From contig MPCW01000006.1 of the NCBI GenBank assembly GCA_001874325.1, forward strand, positions 1 to 64,000: a stretch of 64,000 nt of DNA. The letters run 5' to 3'. A program made the position numbers and the translations under genes. The stretch's first letter is position 1; each line of letters starts with the position of its first letter. The DNA is from Flavobacterium sp. MedPE-SWcel. Lineage in GTDB: Bacteria; Bacteroidota; Bacteroidia; Flavobacteriales; Flavobacteriaceae. The notes below the pieces were generated by a model, which was not told the DNA's origin, ran no database searches, and worked only from the letters and a program-made list of their open reading frames with translations. Shown piece after piece: positions 10,701 through 17,762 of this stretch.

Positions 10701-11762
10701 CCTAATATTGCACCTGGTGATTATGTAATAACTGTAAGAAATGCAGCAGGATGTACTGAAGTATCTGAAACAATAACAATTGATACACCTCCAGACCCTG
10801 CTCCAGACCCTGGAGTAATTACAGGTAATAATACTATTTGTGAAGAACAAATAACACAATTAGAAAATATTGTTGAAGGTGGAATATGGTCTAGTAGTAA
10901 TAATAGTATTGCAACTGTTGATGATACTGGTCTTGTAACTGGTATAACTTCGGGATTAGTTACAATAAGTTATACAGTAGGTACTATATGCACCGATTCA
11001 GCTACAATGATAGTAGAGGTTAACGCTTTACCTACTCCCATACTGAATGATCAATACTATTTATGTCAAGATCTCGAAACTCAAGAGTTCAATAATGTAA
11101 TATTAGATAGTGAACTTTCTCATAATCAATATAGTTTTATCTGGAAACGAGGAGATACCGTATTACCTTTTGTATCAGGTTTTATTATTGCTGATGAGCC
11201 TGGAACATATAGTGTAGAAGCAACTAACTTATCTACAGGATGTGTTGGTACCACTACTACTACAGTTGCTGTATCTTCTATAGCGATAGCAACTGCTGAA
11301 GCTACAGTAGACTTTAGTTACAATCAAATTATCACTGTTAATGTTACAGGTGGTTCTGGTAATTATGAATTTAGTTTAGATGGAGGAGCATATCAAGATG
11401 ATAATGTTTTTACTAATATTAGAGAAGGATTACACACTGTTACTATTAATGATAAAAATGGTTGTGCTTCTTTAGTATTAGAAGTATATGCTTTAAACTA
11501 TCCTCGCTTTTTTAGTCCTAATGGAGATGGGCAACATGACAGTTGGAATATTAAAGGATTATCGAGTCAAAAAGATGCTATCATTTATATATTTGATCGT
11601 TATGGGAAAGTAATAACTGCAATAAGACCTAATGGATTTGGTTGGGATGGAACTTATAATGGAGAAAAAGTTCCTGCCACTGATTATTGGTTCAAAATAT
11701 TATACCAATCATCTAACGGAACTCCAAAAGAATTTAAAGCCCACTTCTCACTATTACGATAA
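4731..11762 (+). CDS. Giant SprB-repeat surface adhesin, T9SS type B tail (2343 aa)
   Basis: This is an enlarged relative of the protein at 1269 with the same order: signal peptide (ends SANAQ), N-terminal beta module (30-195), IPT/TIG (about 202), lamin-tail-like (about 284-435), Ig-like. Four SprB repeats follow (about 542-845), then a 160-residue insert (about 854-1017) that reads like a carbohydrate-binding-type beta-sandwich, then twelve more repeats (about 1094-2020), a BIG2-like domain (about 2027), a degenerate repeat, and a type B tail from about 2259 (FFSPNGDGQHDSW, IYIFDRYGKVI). Each repeat carries a PTC and a GCTS cysteine. Probable surface adhesin. Its stop overlaps the ATG of the endonuclease gene, so the two are probably co-translated. 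Confidence 0.9.
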   Translation: MVLNNNTLLRKNIAFMFFFSLVLSLSANAQVVYQHDFGSTTITVNPYTGTPTTINANLSNSSWSNNIGAWVNLSGAASSTGLGANSPQASVNPTTQLTLTFDIAAGKQLEIDSFNFWRRRTPSAAQTWSMTINGIAVGNGSVPTSGTEIGNTNVLNPVTGLTGTVTVVISFNNSTTGSGSLSIDDFTLNGTVTNSSTPPCPLTITSFSPTTGPENTLVTINGTGFNDTTGVTFDGIIATFAAISDTELIALVPAGVTTGTIEVTASAGCDDTATNNFDLLTPECQSDIYISELYDAFSSVPGAVELYNPTSNTINLNGYTLLRYGDIGAATASYTMNLSGSIAAGDTFIVAIDINNVCAGVPTDFDLTNGINANDEFELLKNGILIDNVEVPLGGGNSGKGYTLIREPDAIAPKVNFDVTDWIVDGNEYCSNLDMHTANATGGAPTPDITHPTTQNICENESTTFSVSLTGTGYTYQWKVLNNAGNWVNVIDDANYTGATTNTLNITAIPFSFNENQYYCEITSSTCDLVSNAAQLNVTEAPQPAVATTTSSSCTADTGSITITAPTDFGLSYSINNIDYQFGTTFTDLAPGDYTITVKNLSGCVSTPITVTVENAGDPDVATTTVTQPSCITPTGTITVTAPIGAEFSYSLNGVDFQVDVDFSGLAAGTYNITTMNALGCTSITPDIILTAPATPPVATTTITQPTCDVPTGTIEVTAPIGVGYTYSVNGVDFVSSTIFNSLTPNTYNITVMDAGGCTSITADIIINTVPDAPVLGTINVTQPDCDSSGRIFILSPLGGQYTYSINGTDYQTSPIFDFLGAGTYQVTVQSNTCISTPQEVIINQDDVPNCIENPNLENSSPPSSDANLAAKGSWYTSHGTPDGTGNTITMASHNNDGDGAYTCFNFEAGKEYRVCINLENENTPGTIGYTNANALFYIQASNGLFTPTPTPTGNQVIAGWHATDQTPTDYTYTFTANENYNKLWIFPHMLQNAPALTDQYTIRVHSIKVEEVIVAPTANLVGNTATITGTPTTGGTWSWVPASLVTSQNADNSIVTVNSTCSPEIITATFTSDCEVCSTYTVQITTPSSTLSAPTVTTTQPDCAGTVAQIEITSPTGTGYTYSIGDGYQTSPIFNNPTIGNHNVTVQDGSGCISDITTVTINTPLNAPEIATTTITQPTCTNPNGIIEVTAPIGTDLEYSINGIDFQTTATFTVATGTYNITVKNADDCTSITTDIIINPTTTPAVATTTITQPTCTNLNGIIEVTAPIAAGLEYSINGIDFQTTTTFNTVATGTYNITVRNADNCTSTTGNIVIDPAPTTPAIATTTVTQPTCTNPNGSIEIIAPIDTDLEYSINGIDFQTTTTFTVTTGTYNITVKNAAGCTSISGDIIIDPAPDTPATATTTVTQPTCTDPNGIIEVTAPISIGLEYSINGIDFQTTTTFTVATGTYNITVKNAAGCTSISGNIVIGPAPTTPAIATTAVTQPTCTTSGIIEVTAPIAADLEYSINGIDFQTSTTLTATTGIYNITVRNASGCTSITGNIIIDPAPAIPATATTTITQPTCTNSNGIIEVTAPIAVGLEYSINGIDFQTDTTFTVTTGVYNIIVRNTEGCTSITGNITINTAPTIPADADAIAIQPSCINPLGNITVNSPIGAGLTYSINGIDYQSNTEFSNLAPGNYNVLVKNAAGCVSTTPLAIIINFAPSIPTAALYTKTYPTCTNTTGSITITSPIGTNLEYSINNGADFSDDLTYNNLAPGLYQVIVRNGAGCMSTPVNVIINPIPNTPPDAIVNIVQPSCNTTVGSITITHPVGTGYTYSINGVDYQSSTTFNGLSAGNYLAYVKNAEGCSSNTPTPFIINEAPTTPEVATIIVTNPDCTTATGSLEITAPLGAGLTYSIDNENYQADTVFNDVTSGTYTITVKNADGCISLPTNRTIQPQPDTPNVPIINVQQTDCISDVGKIVVSSPIGFGYTYSINGGTDYQANPTFPNIAPGDYVITVRNAAGCTEVSETITIDTPPDPAPDPGVITGNNTICEEQITQLENIVEGGIWSSSNNSIATVDDTGLVTGITSGLVTISYTVGTICTDSATMIVEVNALPTPILNDQYYLCQDLETQEFNNVILDSELSHNQYSFIWKRGDTVLPFVSGFIIADEPGTYSVEATNLSTGCVGTTTTTVAVSSIAIATAEATVDFSYNQIITVNVTGGSGNYEFSLDGGAYQDDNVFTNIREGLHTVTINDKNGCASLVLEVYALNYPRFFSPNGDGQHDSWNIKGLSSQKDAIIYIFDRYGKVITAIRPNGFGWDGTYNGEKVPATDYWFKILYQSSNGTPKEFKAHFSLLR
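6355..7265 (+). repeat. SprB-type repeat block 1 (four units)
   Basis: Four units of about 225 bp encode QPxC, YSxNGxDF and GCTS signatures. They are more diverged than block 2. Confidence 0.75.
8010..10790 (+). repeat. SprB-type repeat block 2 (twelve units)
   Basis: Twelve units of about 225-230 bp. Units 2-7 (about 8237-9600) are strikingly alike at DNA level (EYSINGIDFQ is repeated in every one), which indicates recent tandem expansion or gene conversion. The flanking units are more diverged. Confidence 0.85.
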
Positions 11763-12802
11763 TGAAACAGATAAATAAAATAACATTACTTACACTATTA
11801 TTACCTTTTTATTGTATATCTCAAATACCAGAGTATTATAGTACTATAAATTTCGATTTAACAGGAGATGATTTAAAAGAAGAACTTACTACCCTTATTA
11901 CAACTACTCATACCAATGAATTGGTTTATACTCCTGATGTTTGGAACACACTAAAACAAGGAGATCTTGATCCTGAAAACAATGAGAATGTATTATTAAT
12001 TTATGGATATGAAGATAATGACAGTGATCCCGATAATGATAGAACAAGGGATAAAGATCTTAGTTGCCATACTACTAGCTGTGCAGGAAAATGGGTAAGA
12101 GAACATGTATATCCTCGATCTCTAGGTAACCCTAATTTAGGTTATGAGCAAGCTGGTTCAGATGCACACAGTTTACGTGCAGTTGATTATAATATGAATG
12201 GTTCTAGAAGTAATAGGCGTTTTGCAAATGGATCTGGTAATGCTACTACTTTAAGCGGATGGCTTTTTTATCCTGGTGATGAATGGAAAGGCGATATAGC
12301 CCGTATGATGATGTATATGTATGTTCGTTATCAATCACAATGTTTAGCAACAACCGTTGGTTCTGGTAATACAACTTACAGTAATGATATGCCTGATATT
12401 TTTTTAGAATGGAATGCCGAAGACCCTGTAAGCACCTATGAAGTAAATAGAAACAATGTAATAAACAACATGCAAGGCAATAGAAACCCTTTTATTGACA
12501 ACCCATACCTTGCTACTATTATATGGAATGGTCCTTCTGCTGATAATACTTGGCTACTTAATAATGATAACTTTACTAAAAATGATATTGCTGTTTACCC
12601 TACAATAACAACTGGTATTGTTTATATAGACAATATTAATAATCAAAATTACACCCATACTATATATAACATGATGGGACAAAAAGTAAATAGCACAGTA
12701 ACTGATAATCAAATTGAAATAACCGATCGTACAAGAGGTATTTACATATTAAATATTACAATCGGTAATACTACAAAGTCTTTTAGAATTATGTTAAAAT
12801 AA
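11762..12802 (+). CDS. Secreted endonuclease I family nuclease, T9SS type A tail
   Basis: A signal peptide (about 1-20, ending YCIS) leads into an EndA/NucM-type non-specific nuclease of the beta-beta-alpha metal class. The core shows WVREHVYPRS (H115) and SDAHSLRAVDYNMNGSRSN (D134, H136, N144, N151), the family's catalytic and metal-binding pattern. C102 and C107 could pair. The last about 70 residues (DIAVYPTITTG, NMMGQKV, RGIYILNI) are a type A sorting tail. It should degrade extracellular DNA or RNA at the surface or in the medium. The ATG overlaps the adhesin stop by one base (TAATG), so its translation probably depends on the adhesin. No clear terminator follows. Confidence 0.9.
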   Translation: MKQINKITLLTLLLPFYCISQIPEYYSTINFDLTGDDLKEELTTLITTTHTNELVYTPDVWNTLKQGDLDPENNENVLLIYGYEDNDSDPDNDRTRDKDLSCHTTSCAGKWVREHVYPRSLGNPNLGYEQAGSDAHSLRAVDYNMNGSRSNRRFANGSGNATTLSGWLFYPGDEWKGDIARMMMYMYVRYQSQCLATTVGSGNTTYSNDMPDIFLEWNAEDPVSTYEVNRNNVINNMQGNRNPFIDNPYLATIIWNGPSADNTWLLNNDNFTKNDIAVYPTITTGIVYIDNINNQNYTHTIYNMMGQKVNSTVTDNQIEITDRTRGIYILNITIGNTTKSFRIMLK

Positions 12803-12996
12803 TCATACTTTTAAAAGAATTTACATAAATCACTTTGTCTAAAATTAACATATAATCCTAAATATTAAGCAGTTAACATTATAATAACTGTCATTTCACA
12901 TAAATAATACTCTTAGTTAATATAGGAATTCAAACTTTGCGAGCGGTTGAAAACCAACCTCCCCTAGAAATATTCCTAATACTAATTAACACATTT

Positions 12997-15900
12997 ATGA
13001 TGAAAATCTTACGACAAAAATTGCTTTCTAAAATTTTTATAGCGGCTATGCTGCTAGCCTCTTGTACCATTTGGTCACAAGGGAGTGAAACTTTTGATAA
13101 TATCCCTACTAATAGTGGTAGTAACTATAACGATCGTACCTGGACAGGTGATGGAGGTATCGATTGGATAGCTACAGCAGCTAGAACTTCTATTAGTGAT
13201 ACTTATGCTATAAATGGACAAGGCGTTGGTATACGACAAGGATATTTAGAAAACACCTCTTTAATTACTGGTGGTATAGGTACATTGACATTTAAATACA
13301 GAAGACTTTACAGTGGTGTAGATAGCGGAGGAATAAAAGTTTATGTAAATAATGTACAAGTTGGTGAAACCCTATATCTTTCAACTAGTAACATTGATAT
13401 TTTTACTTTCTCTGAAGCGGTAAATGTTAGTGAAGACGTTACTATTAGAATCGATTATAGTACTGGTACACGAAGAGTTGTACTTGATGATCTTGAATGG
13501 ACTGCTTATGTACCTAGTGGCCCTAGTATAAGTACTACTACTGCTAGTTATGGCCCATTTTGTAACACAATTACTAACGATATACTTGTAGAATATACCC
13601 CTGATACTACTAATGGATCAATTGATGGTACATACACTGTTCAACGTTCAAATGAAAATGGTGTTTTCCCTGATGATTCTTCATCAAATTTATTAGTTAC
13701 AGCTCTAGATGATACAAATGAAATTCTAGCTACTCTTCCTTCAGGATTAACAGCTGGTAATTATAGAGTAAGAGTTGTAAATGACTCTCCTGAAATTCAA
13801 AGTGATGATGATAACGGTTCTGATATTGTTATAAGTGCCGTTGCTACTCCAGTTGTTACTACTGGTGATAATATTACTGATACAACAGAGGCTATTATAG
13901 CTGGTACAATAAGTAACGAAGGTTGTGCTACTATAACATCATATGGTATTATATATAGTACAACATCTGGTTTTGCTAATGTAGATGGAACTTCTGAATC
14001 AGGAAGTGATCTATCTAGTGGAGAATTTACAGTTTCATTAAGTTCACTAATACCTAATACAACTTATTATTATAAAGCTTGGGCAGATAATGGTACTGTA
14101 GGTTACAGTTCAGAAAGTTCATTTACTACTGAAATATATCCACTTAACGCTCCAGTTGCAACAGCAGCAACTACTGTTGTATCAGATAGCTTTACAGCTA
14201 ACTGGAATGCTTCAATAGATGCTACAGGTTACAGGCTTGACGTTAGTACTACTGATTTTAGTGGAACTCCAACTTATGTTTCAGGGTATGAAAACTTAGA
14301 TGTTAGTAATGTAACATCATATAATGTTACTGGACTTTCTCAAGGAGTTACTTATTACTATAGAGTTAGAGCAGAAAATACTGCATTAAATGCTTTATCT
14401 TCTAACTCTAATACTATTGAGGTAACTACACCCGTAACGGAACCATTTCTTGAAGTTACAGATCTAAATGATTTTGGATCTATATGTATCAATACATCTT
14501 CTACTGTAGAAAATTCTTTTATTATTAGTGGTGAAAACTTAACTACTGATGATGTAGTTATTGGATCAATTACTGGTTACACTTTCTCTAGCACTAGCGA
14601 TGGTACTTACACTAACACATTAAATATTACTCCTGAAGGAGATGGTACAATATTATCCGAAGTATATGTAATATTTACTCCTACTAATGAAATCTCTTAC
14701 GATGGAAACATTAGCATTACCGGTGGAGGTACTGCAGGAATAAATGTAGCTGTTACAGGTACAGGAATAAATACTGCCCCTACAGTAGTTACCGGAGTTG
14801 CTTCAGATATAACTGTTGTAGAAGGAACAGTTGCAGGGCAAATTACTGAAGGTTGTGCTACAATAACTAACTACGGAATTGAATATAGTACAACTAACGG
14901 ATTTACTAGTGGTACAGGTACACAATTAGAGGGGAGCAACCTTTCTGGAAGTGATTATACTGTTACTATTTCAAATCTTAACCCATGTACTACATACTAT
15001 TACAAATCTTATGCAATAAGCGGAGGTGTAACAACATTTGATAGTACACAACAATCATTTACAACAGATAGTATAGCAACTACTACCGCTAGTATAACAA
15101 GTGACGATATCACAGAAACTAGTTTCACAGCTAACTGGACTGCTGTAGAAGGTGCAAATGGTTATTATTTAGATGTAAGTGATTCTTCAAGTTTTGGTAC
15201 TGGTAGCTATGCTTCTAATCTTTTCATATCAGAATATGGAGAAGGTAGTAGTGGTAGTAAAAAATATATTGAAATTTATAATGGAACTGGTCAAGATGTA
15301 GACCTTTCAAACTATAGAGTATGGAGAATATCTAATGGAGGGGACTGGACTGAGTATTCACTTTCACTTTCAGGTACACTAGCTGATGGAGAAACATATG
15401 TTATTGGAAACAATAGTGGTGATGTACCTGGTGCAACTATTTATAACACAATTGTATCTCATAATGGAGATGATGCTATGGGCTTAGCTTGGAATGGAGG
15501 TAGTGGTAATAGTTATACAATACTTGATGCTGTAGGAACCGATGGCTCCGATCCTGGTCAAGGATGGGATGTTGCTGGTGTTAGTAAAGCAACAAAAGAC
15601 CGTATCTTAATAAGAAAATCTTCTGTAAATAGTCCTAATACTGATTGGGAGGCATCAAGAGGTACAAACACCTCTAACTCGGAGTGGATCGTTTCTTCAT
15701 TCACATACAGTAGTACTTCTCAAACAACAGATTTAGGTTCTCATACCATGGATGGTGGTTTTACTTCTTCTTTTATAACAGGTTATGAAAATCTAGATGT
15801 AAGCAATGTTACATCATACGATGTAAGTGATTTAGATAATTTTAGTACTTACTATTACAGAGTTCGTGCATATGCTGATAATTGTAGTACAGGAGATTCT

Positions 15901-17592
15901 AATGTCGTAACAGTAAACACTAAAGGAATTGTTACATGGGCTGATGTAGGTGGAACATTAAAATGGACTCCTGAGTTTTATCATGATGGTACTACCCCTG
16001 TTGTAGTAGATCAAACAATACCTGTTAGTATTGAAGCTGACTATAATACTACTACAAATGGTAACCTTGAATGTAAAACCTTAACTATGGAAGATGGTCT
16101 TTTTGTTGTAGCAGAAGGAACAACACTAGTAGTAAAAGGGCAAATTATAAGTAACAATGGTGCTGAAAACTTTATTGTAGAAAATAATGCTAATATTCTA
16201 CAAATTGATGAAATTAACAACAATGGTAATGTAAGAGTACAAAGAAACAGTTCACTTCTATATAGGCTAGACTATACACTTTGGTCATCTCCTGTTCGTG
16301 GACAAAATCTTCAAGAATTTTCTCCAATGACTATGGCTAGTCGTTTTTATGATTATAGCGAAGCAACAGATGTATATTCTGCTATCGATCCATCAACTAA
16401 TAGCTTTGAAGAAGGTCTAGGATACCTTATCCGTATGCCAAACGATCATATTGATTATGTAGATGCAGGAACTCCAGGAACTGCATGGACTGGTACTTTT
16501 GAAGGGATACCACTAAACGGTACTATAAATGTAAATGTAACTACTGCTAATAACGGATATAACTTGATAGGTAACCCATACCCTTCTCCTATAAACATTC
16601 ATGATTTTTATACTGCTAATAGTGCTAATCTAAATGGTTCTTCTGCTCTATACTTCTGGAGAAAACGTAATGATGCTAGTTCAAGTTCTTATGCTACTGT
16701 AACAATGGCAGCATATACCTCTAACAACCAAACTGGAGGTTTTGGAGATACTGGTTCAGGAGTATTTATCGGAGATCCTACAGCATGGGTTATTAATTCA
16801 GGACAAGGTTTCTTTGTACAAGCAACAGGAACTACAATCACTTTTGATAACAGCATGAGAAAAAACATAAACAATGGACAATTCTTTAGATCAAGTCAAG
16901 AGAACAATGAGGAGGAATTAGAAATATCACGTTTATGGATTAACCTTACTGGAAACTCTGGAGAGTTTAGTCAAATGGCTGTTGCTTATAGCAATGCTAC
17001 TACTAACAACCTTGATTATGGATGGGATGGTAAAGCTCTTATTGGAGATGGACCAATAAACATCTACTCTACACTACTAGAAGATAAACTTGCTATACAG
17101 GCTAGAGCAGCATTTAATGATAATGACGTTGTAACACTAGGTTATAACGCTGCTGAAGCTGGAAATTACACTATAAGCTTAGATCATGTAGACGGATTGT
17201 TCTTAAATGATCAAGATATATTCTTAACAGATAATGTTACAGGAGAAACAGTAAACCTTAGAGATATCGATTATATGTTTACTACTGAAGCAGGACAAAT
17301 CAATGATAGATTTGAAGTTAGTTATAACTACGTAGCACTTAGCAATCCTGACTTTACACTTAACAATAATAATATCGTAGTATTTGCTAAAAATAATGCA
17401 ATAACAATAAACTCTAATAATTTAGAAATTAATGAGGTTAATGTTTATGATACACGTGGTAGATTATTATTTACTAAAGAGAACCTAAACACTTCTGAAG
17501 TAATAATTAATGAGCTACAATCACAACAACAAATGCTTATTGTTAATATTACTACTAACAAAGGAACTATTAGTAAGAAAGTTATTTTCTAA
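12997..17592 (+). CDS. Multidomain T9SS cargo protein with FN3 and lamin-tail domains, type C tail
   Basis: Two adjacent ATGs (12997, 13000) head a signal peptide; the in-frame TTG at 12937 sits in a promoter-like TTTG and is rejected. Order: beta module shared with the first gene (about 30-175), Ig/FN3-like modules, an FN3 domain (about 385-485), a choice-of-anchor-like segment, then an FN3 domain split by a complete lamin-tail domain (nt 15220-15759, ISEYGEGSSGSKKYIEIYN). The final part (WADVGG, LDYTLWSSPV, LWINLTG, DHVDGLFLN, INDRFEVSY, TISKKVIF) matches the T9SS type C sorting region. The leader contains LASC at 20-23, a lipobox-like motif unexpected in a T9SS cargo. Function unknown; probably surface-exposed and binding. 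Confidence 0.85.
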   Translation: MMKILRQKLLSKIFIAAMLLASCTIWSQGSETFDNIPTNSGSNYNDRTWTGDGGIDWIATAARTSISDTYAINGQGVGIRQGYLENTSLITGGIGTLTFKYRRLYSGVDSGGIKVYVNNVQVGETLYLSTSNIDIFTFSEAVNVSEDVTIRIDYSTGTRRVVLDDLEWTAYVPSGPSISTTTASYGPFCNTITNDILVEYTPDTTNGSIDGTYTVQRSNENGVFPDDSSSNLLVTALDDTNEILATLPSGLTAGNYRVRVVNDSPEIQSDDDNGSDIVISAVATPVVTTGDNITDTTEAIIAGTISNEGCATITSYGIIYSTTSGFANVDGTSESGSDLSSGEFTVSLSSLIPNTTYYYKAWADNGTVGYSSESSFTTEIYPLNAPVATAATTVVSDSFTANWNASIDATGYRLDVSTTDFSGTPTYVSGYENLDVSNVTSYNVTGLSQGVTYYYRVRAENTALNALSSNSNTIEVTTPVTEPFLEVTDLNDFGSICINTSSTVENSFIISGENLTTDDVVIGSITGYTFSSTSDGTYTNTLNITPEGDGTILSEVYVIFTPTNEISYDGNISITGGGTAGINVAVTGTGINTAPTVVTGVASDITVVEGTVAGQITEGCATITNYGIEYSTTNGFTSGTGTQLEGSNLSGSDYTVTISNLNPCTTYYYKSYAISGGVTTFDSTQQSFTTDSIATTTASITSDDITETSFTANWTAVEGANGYYLDVSDSSSFGTGSYASNLFISEYGEGSSGSKKYIEIYNGTGQDVDLSNYRVWRISNGGDWTEYSLSLSGTLADGETYVIGNNSGDVPGATIYNTIVSHNGDDAMGLAWNGGSGNSYTILDAVGTDGSDPGQGWDVAGVSKATKDRILIRKSSVNSPNTDWEASRGTNTSNSEWIVSSFTYSSTSQTTDLGSHTMDGGFTSSFITGYENLDVSNVTSYDVSDLDNFSTYYYRVRAYADNCSTGDSNVVTVNTKGIVTWADVGGTLKWTPEFYHDGTTPVVVDQTIPVSIEADYNTTTNGNLECKTLTMEDGLFVVAEGTTLVVKGQIISNNGAENFIVENNANILQIDEINNNGNVRVQRNSSLLYRLDYTLWSSPVRGQNLQEFSPMTMASRFYDYSEATDVYSAIDPSTNSFEEGLGYLIRMPNDHIDYVDAGTPGTAWTGTFEGIPLNGTINVNVTTANNGYNLIGNPYPSPINIHDFYTANSANLNGSSALYFWRKRNDASSSSYATVTMAAYTSNNQTGGFGDTGSGVFIGDPTAWVINSGQGFFVQATGTTITFDNSMRKNINNGQFFRSSQENNEEELEISRLWINLTGNSGEFSQMAVAYSNATTNNLDYGWDGKALIGDGPINIYSTLLEDKLAIQARAAFNDNDVVTLGYNAAEAGNYTISLDHVDGLFLNDQDIFLTDNVTGETVNLRDIDYMFTTEAGQINDRFEVSYNYVALSNPDFTLNNNNIVVFAKNNAITINSNNLEINEVNVYDTRGRLLFTKENLNTSEVIINELQSQQQMLIVNITTNKGTISKKVIF

Positions 17593-17627
17593 TAAAATTA
17601 TGTAGAGTATAAAAACTCTCAAAAATT

Positions 17628-17665
17628 AAAAACGTCTAGAGATTGAATCTTTAGACGTTTTTTTT
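17628..17665 (+). terminator. Terminator after the FN3/lamin-tail gene
   Basis: An 11-bp stem (17628-17638 with 17652-17662) runs into a T-run. Confidence 0.85.
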
Positions 17666-17735
17666 ATTAAAAAATAAGAGCTTAAACATATATTAATCTC
17701 TATGCTTTATATAGTATAAATTGATGTAAAAATTA

Positions 17736-17743
17736 TAGATTTG
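17736..17743 (+). promoter_or_regulatory. Candidate -7 box for the LETM1-like gene
   Basis: TAGATTTG matches TAnnTTTG and lies 19 bp before the ATG at 17763, giving a leader of about 15 nt. Confidence 0.5.
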
Positions 17744-17762
17744 TATATATAGTATAACCAAA

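Noticed and set aside
2868..10790. Regular repeats as a possible CRISPR array
   Set aside because: The period is about 228 bp, in frame and coding for SprB-type protein repeats; no 25-40 bp repeats with unique spacers.
10416..10859. Long minus-strand open frame inside the giant adhesin (and similar ones at 1505, 4829, 6740, 7335)
   Set aside because: Low-complexity translation rich in Cys, Ser, Tyr and Ile that mirrors the repeat code; it overlaps a clearly real gene and has no own promoter or start context.
12937..12996. Earlier TTG start for the FN3/lamin-tail gene
   Set aside because: It lies in a promoter-like TTTG and would put 20 non-hydrophobic residues before a good signal peptide starting at 12997.
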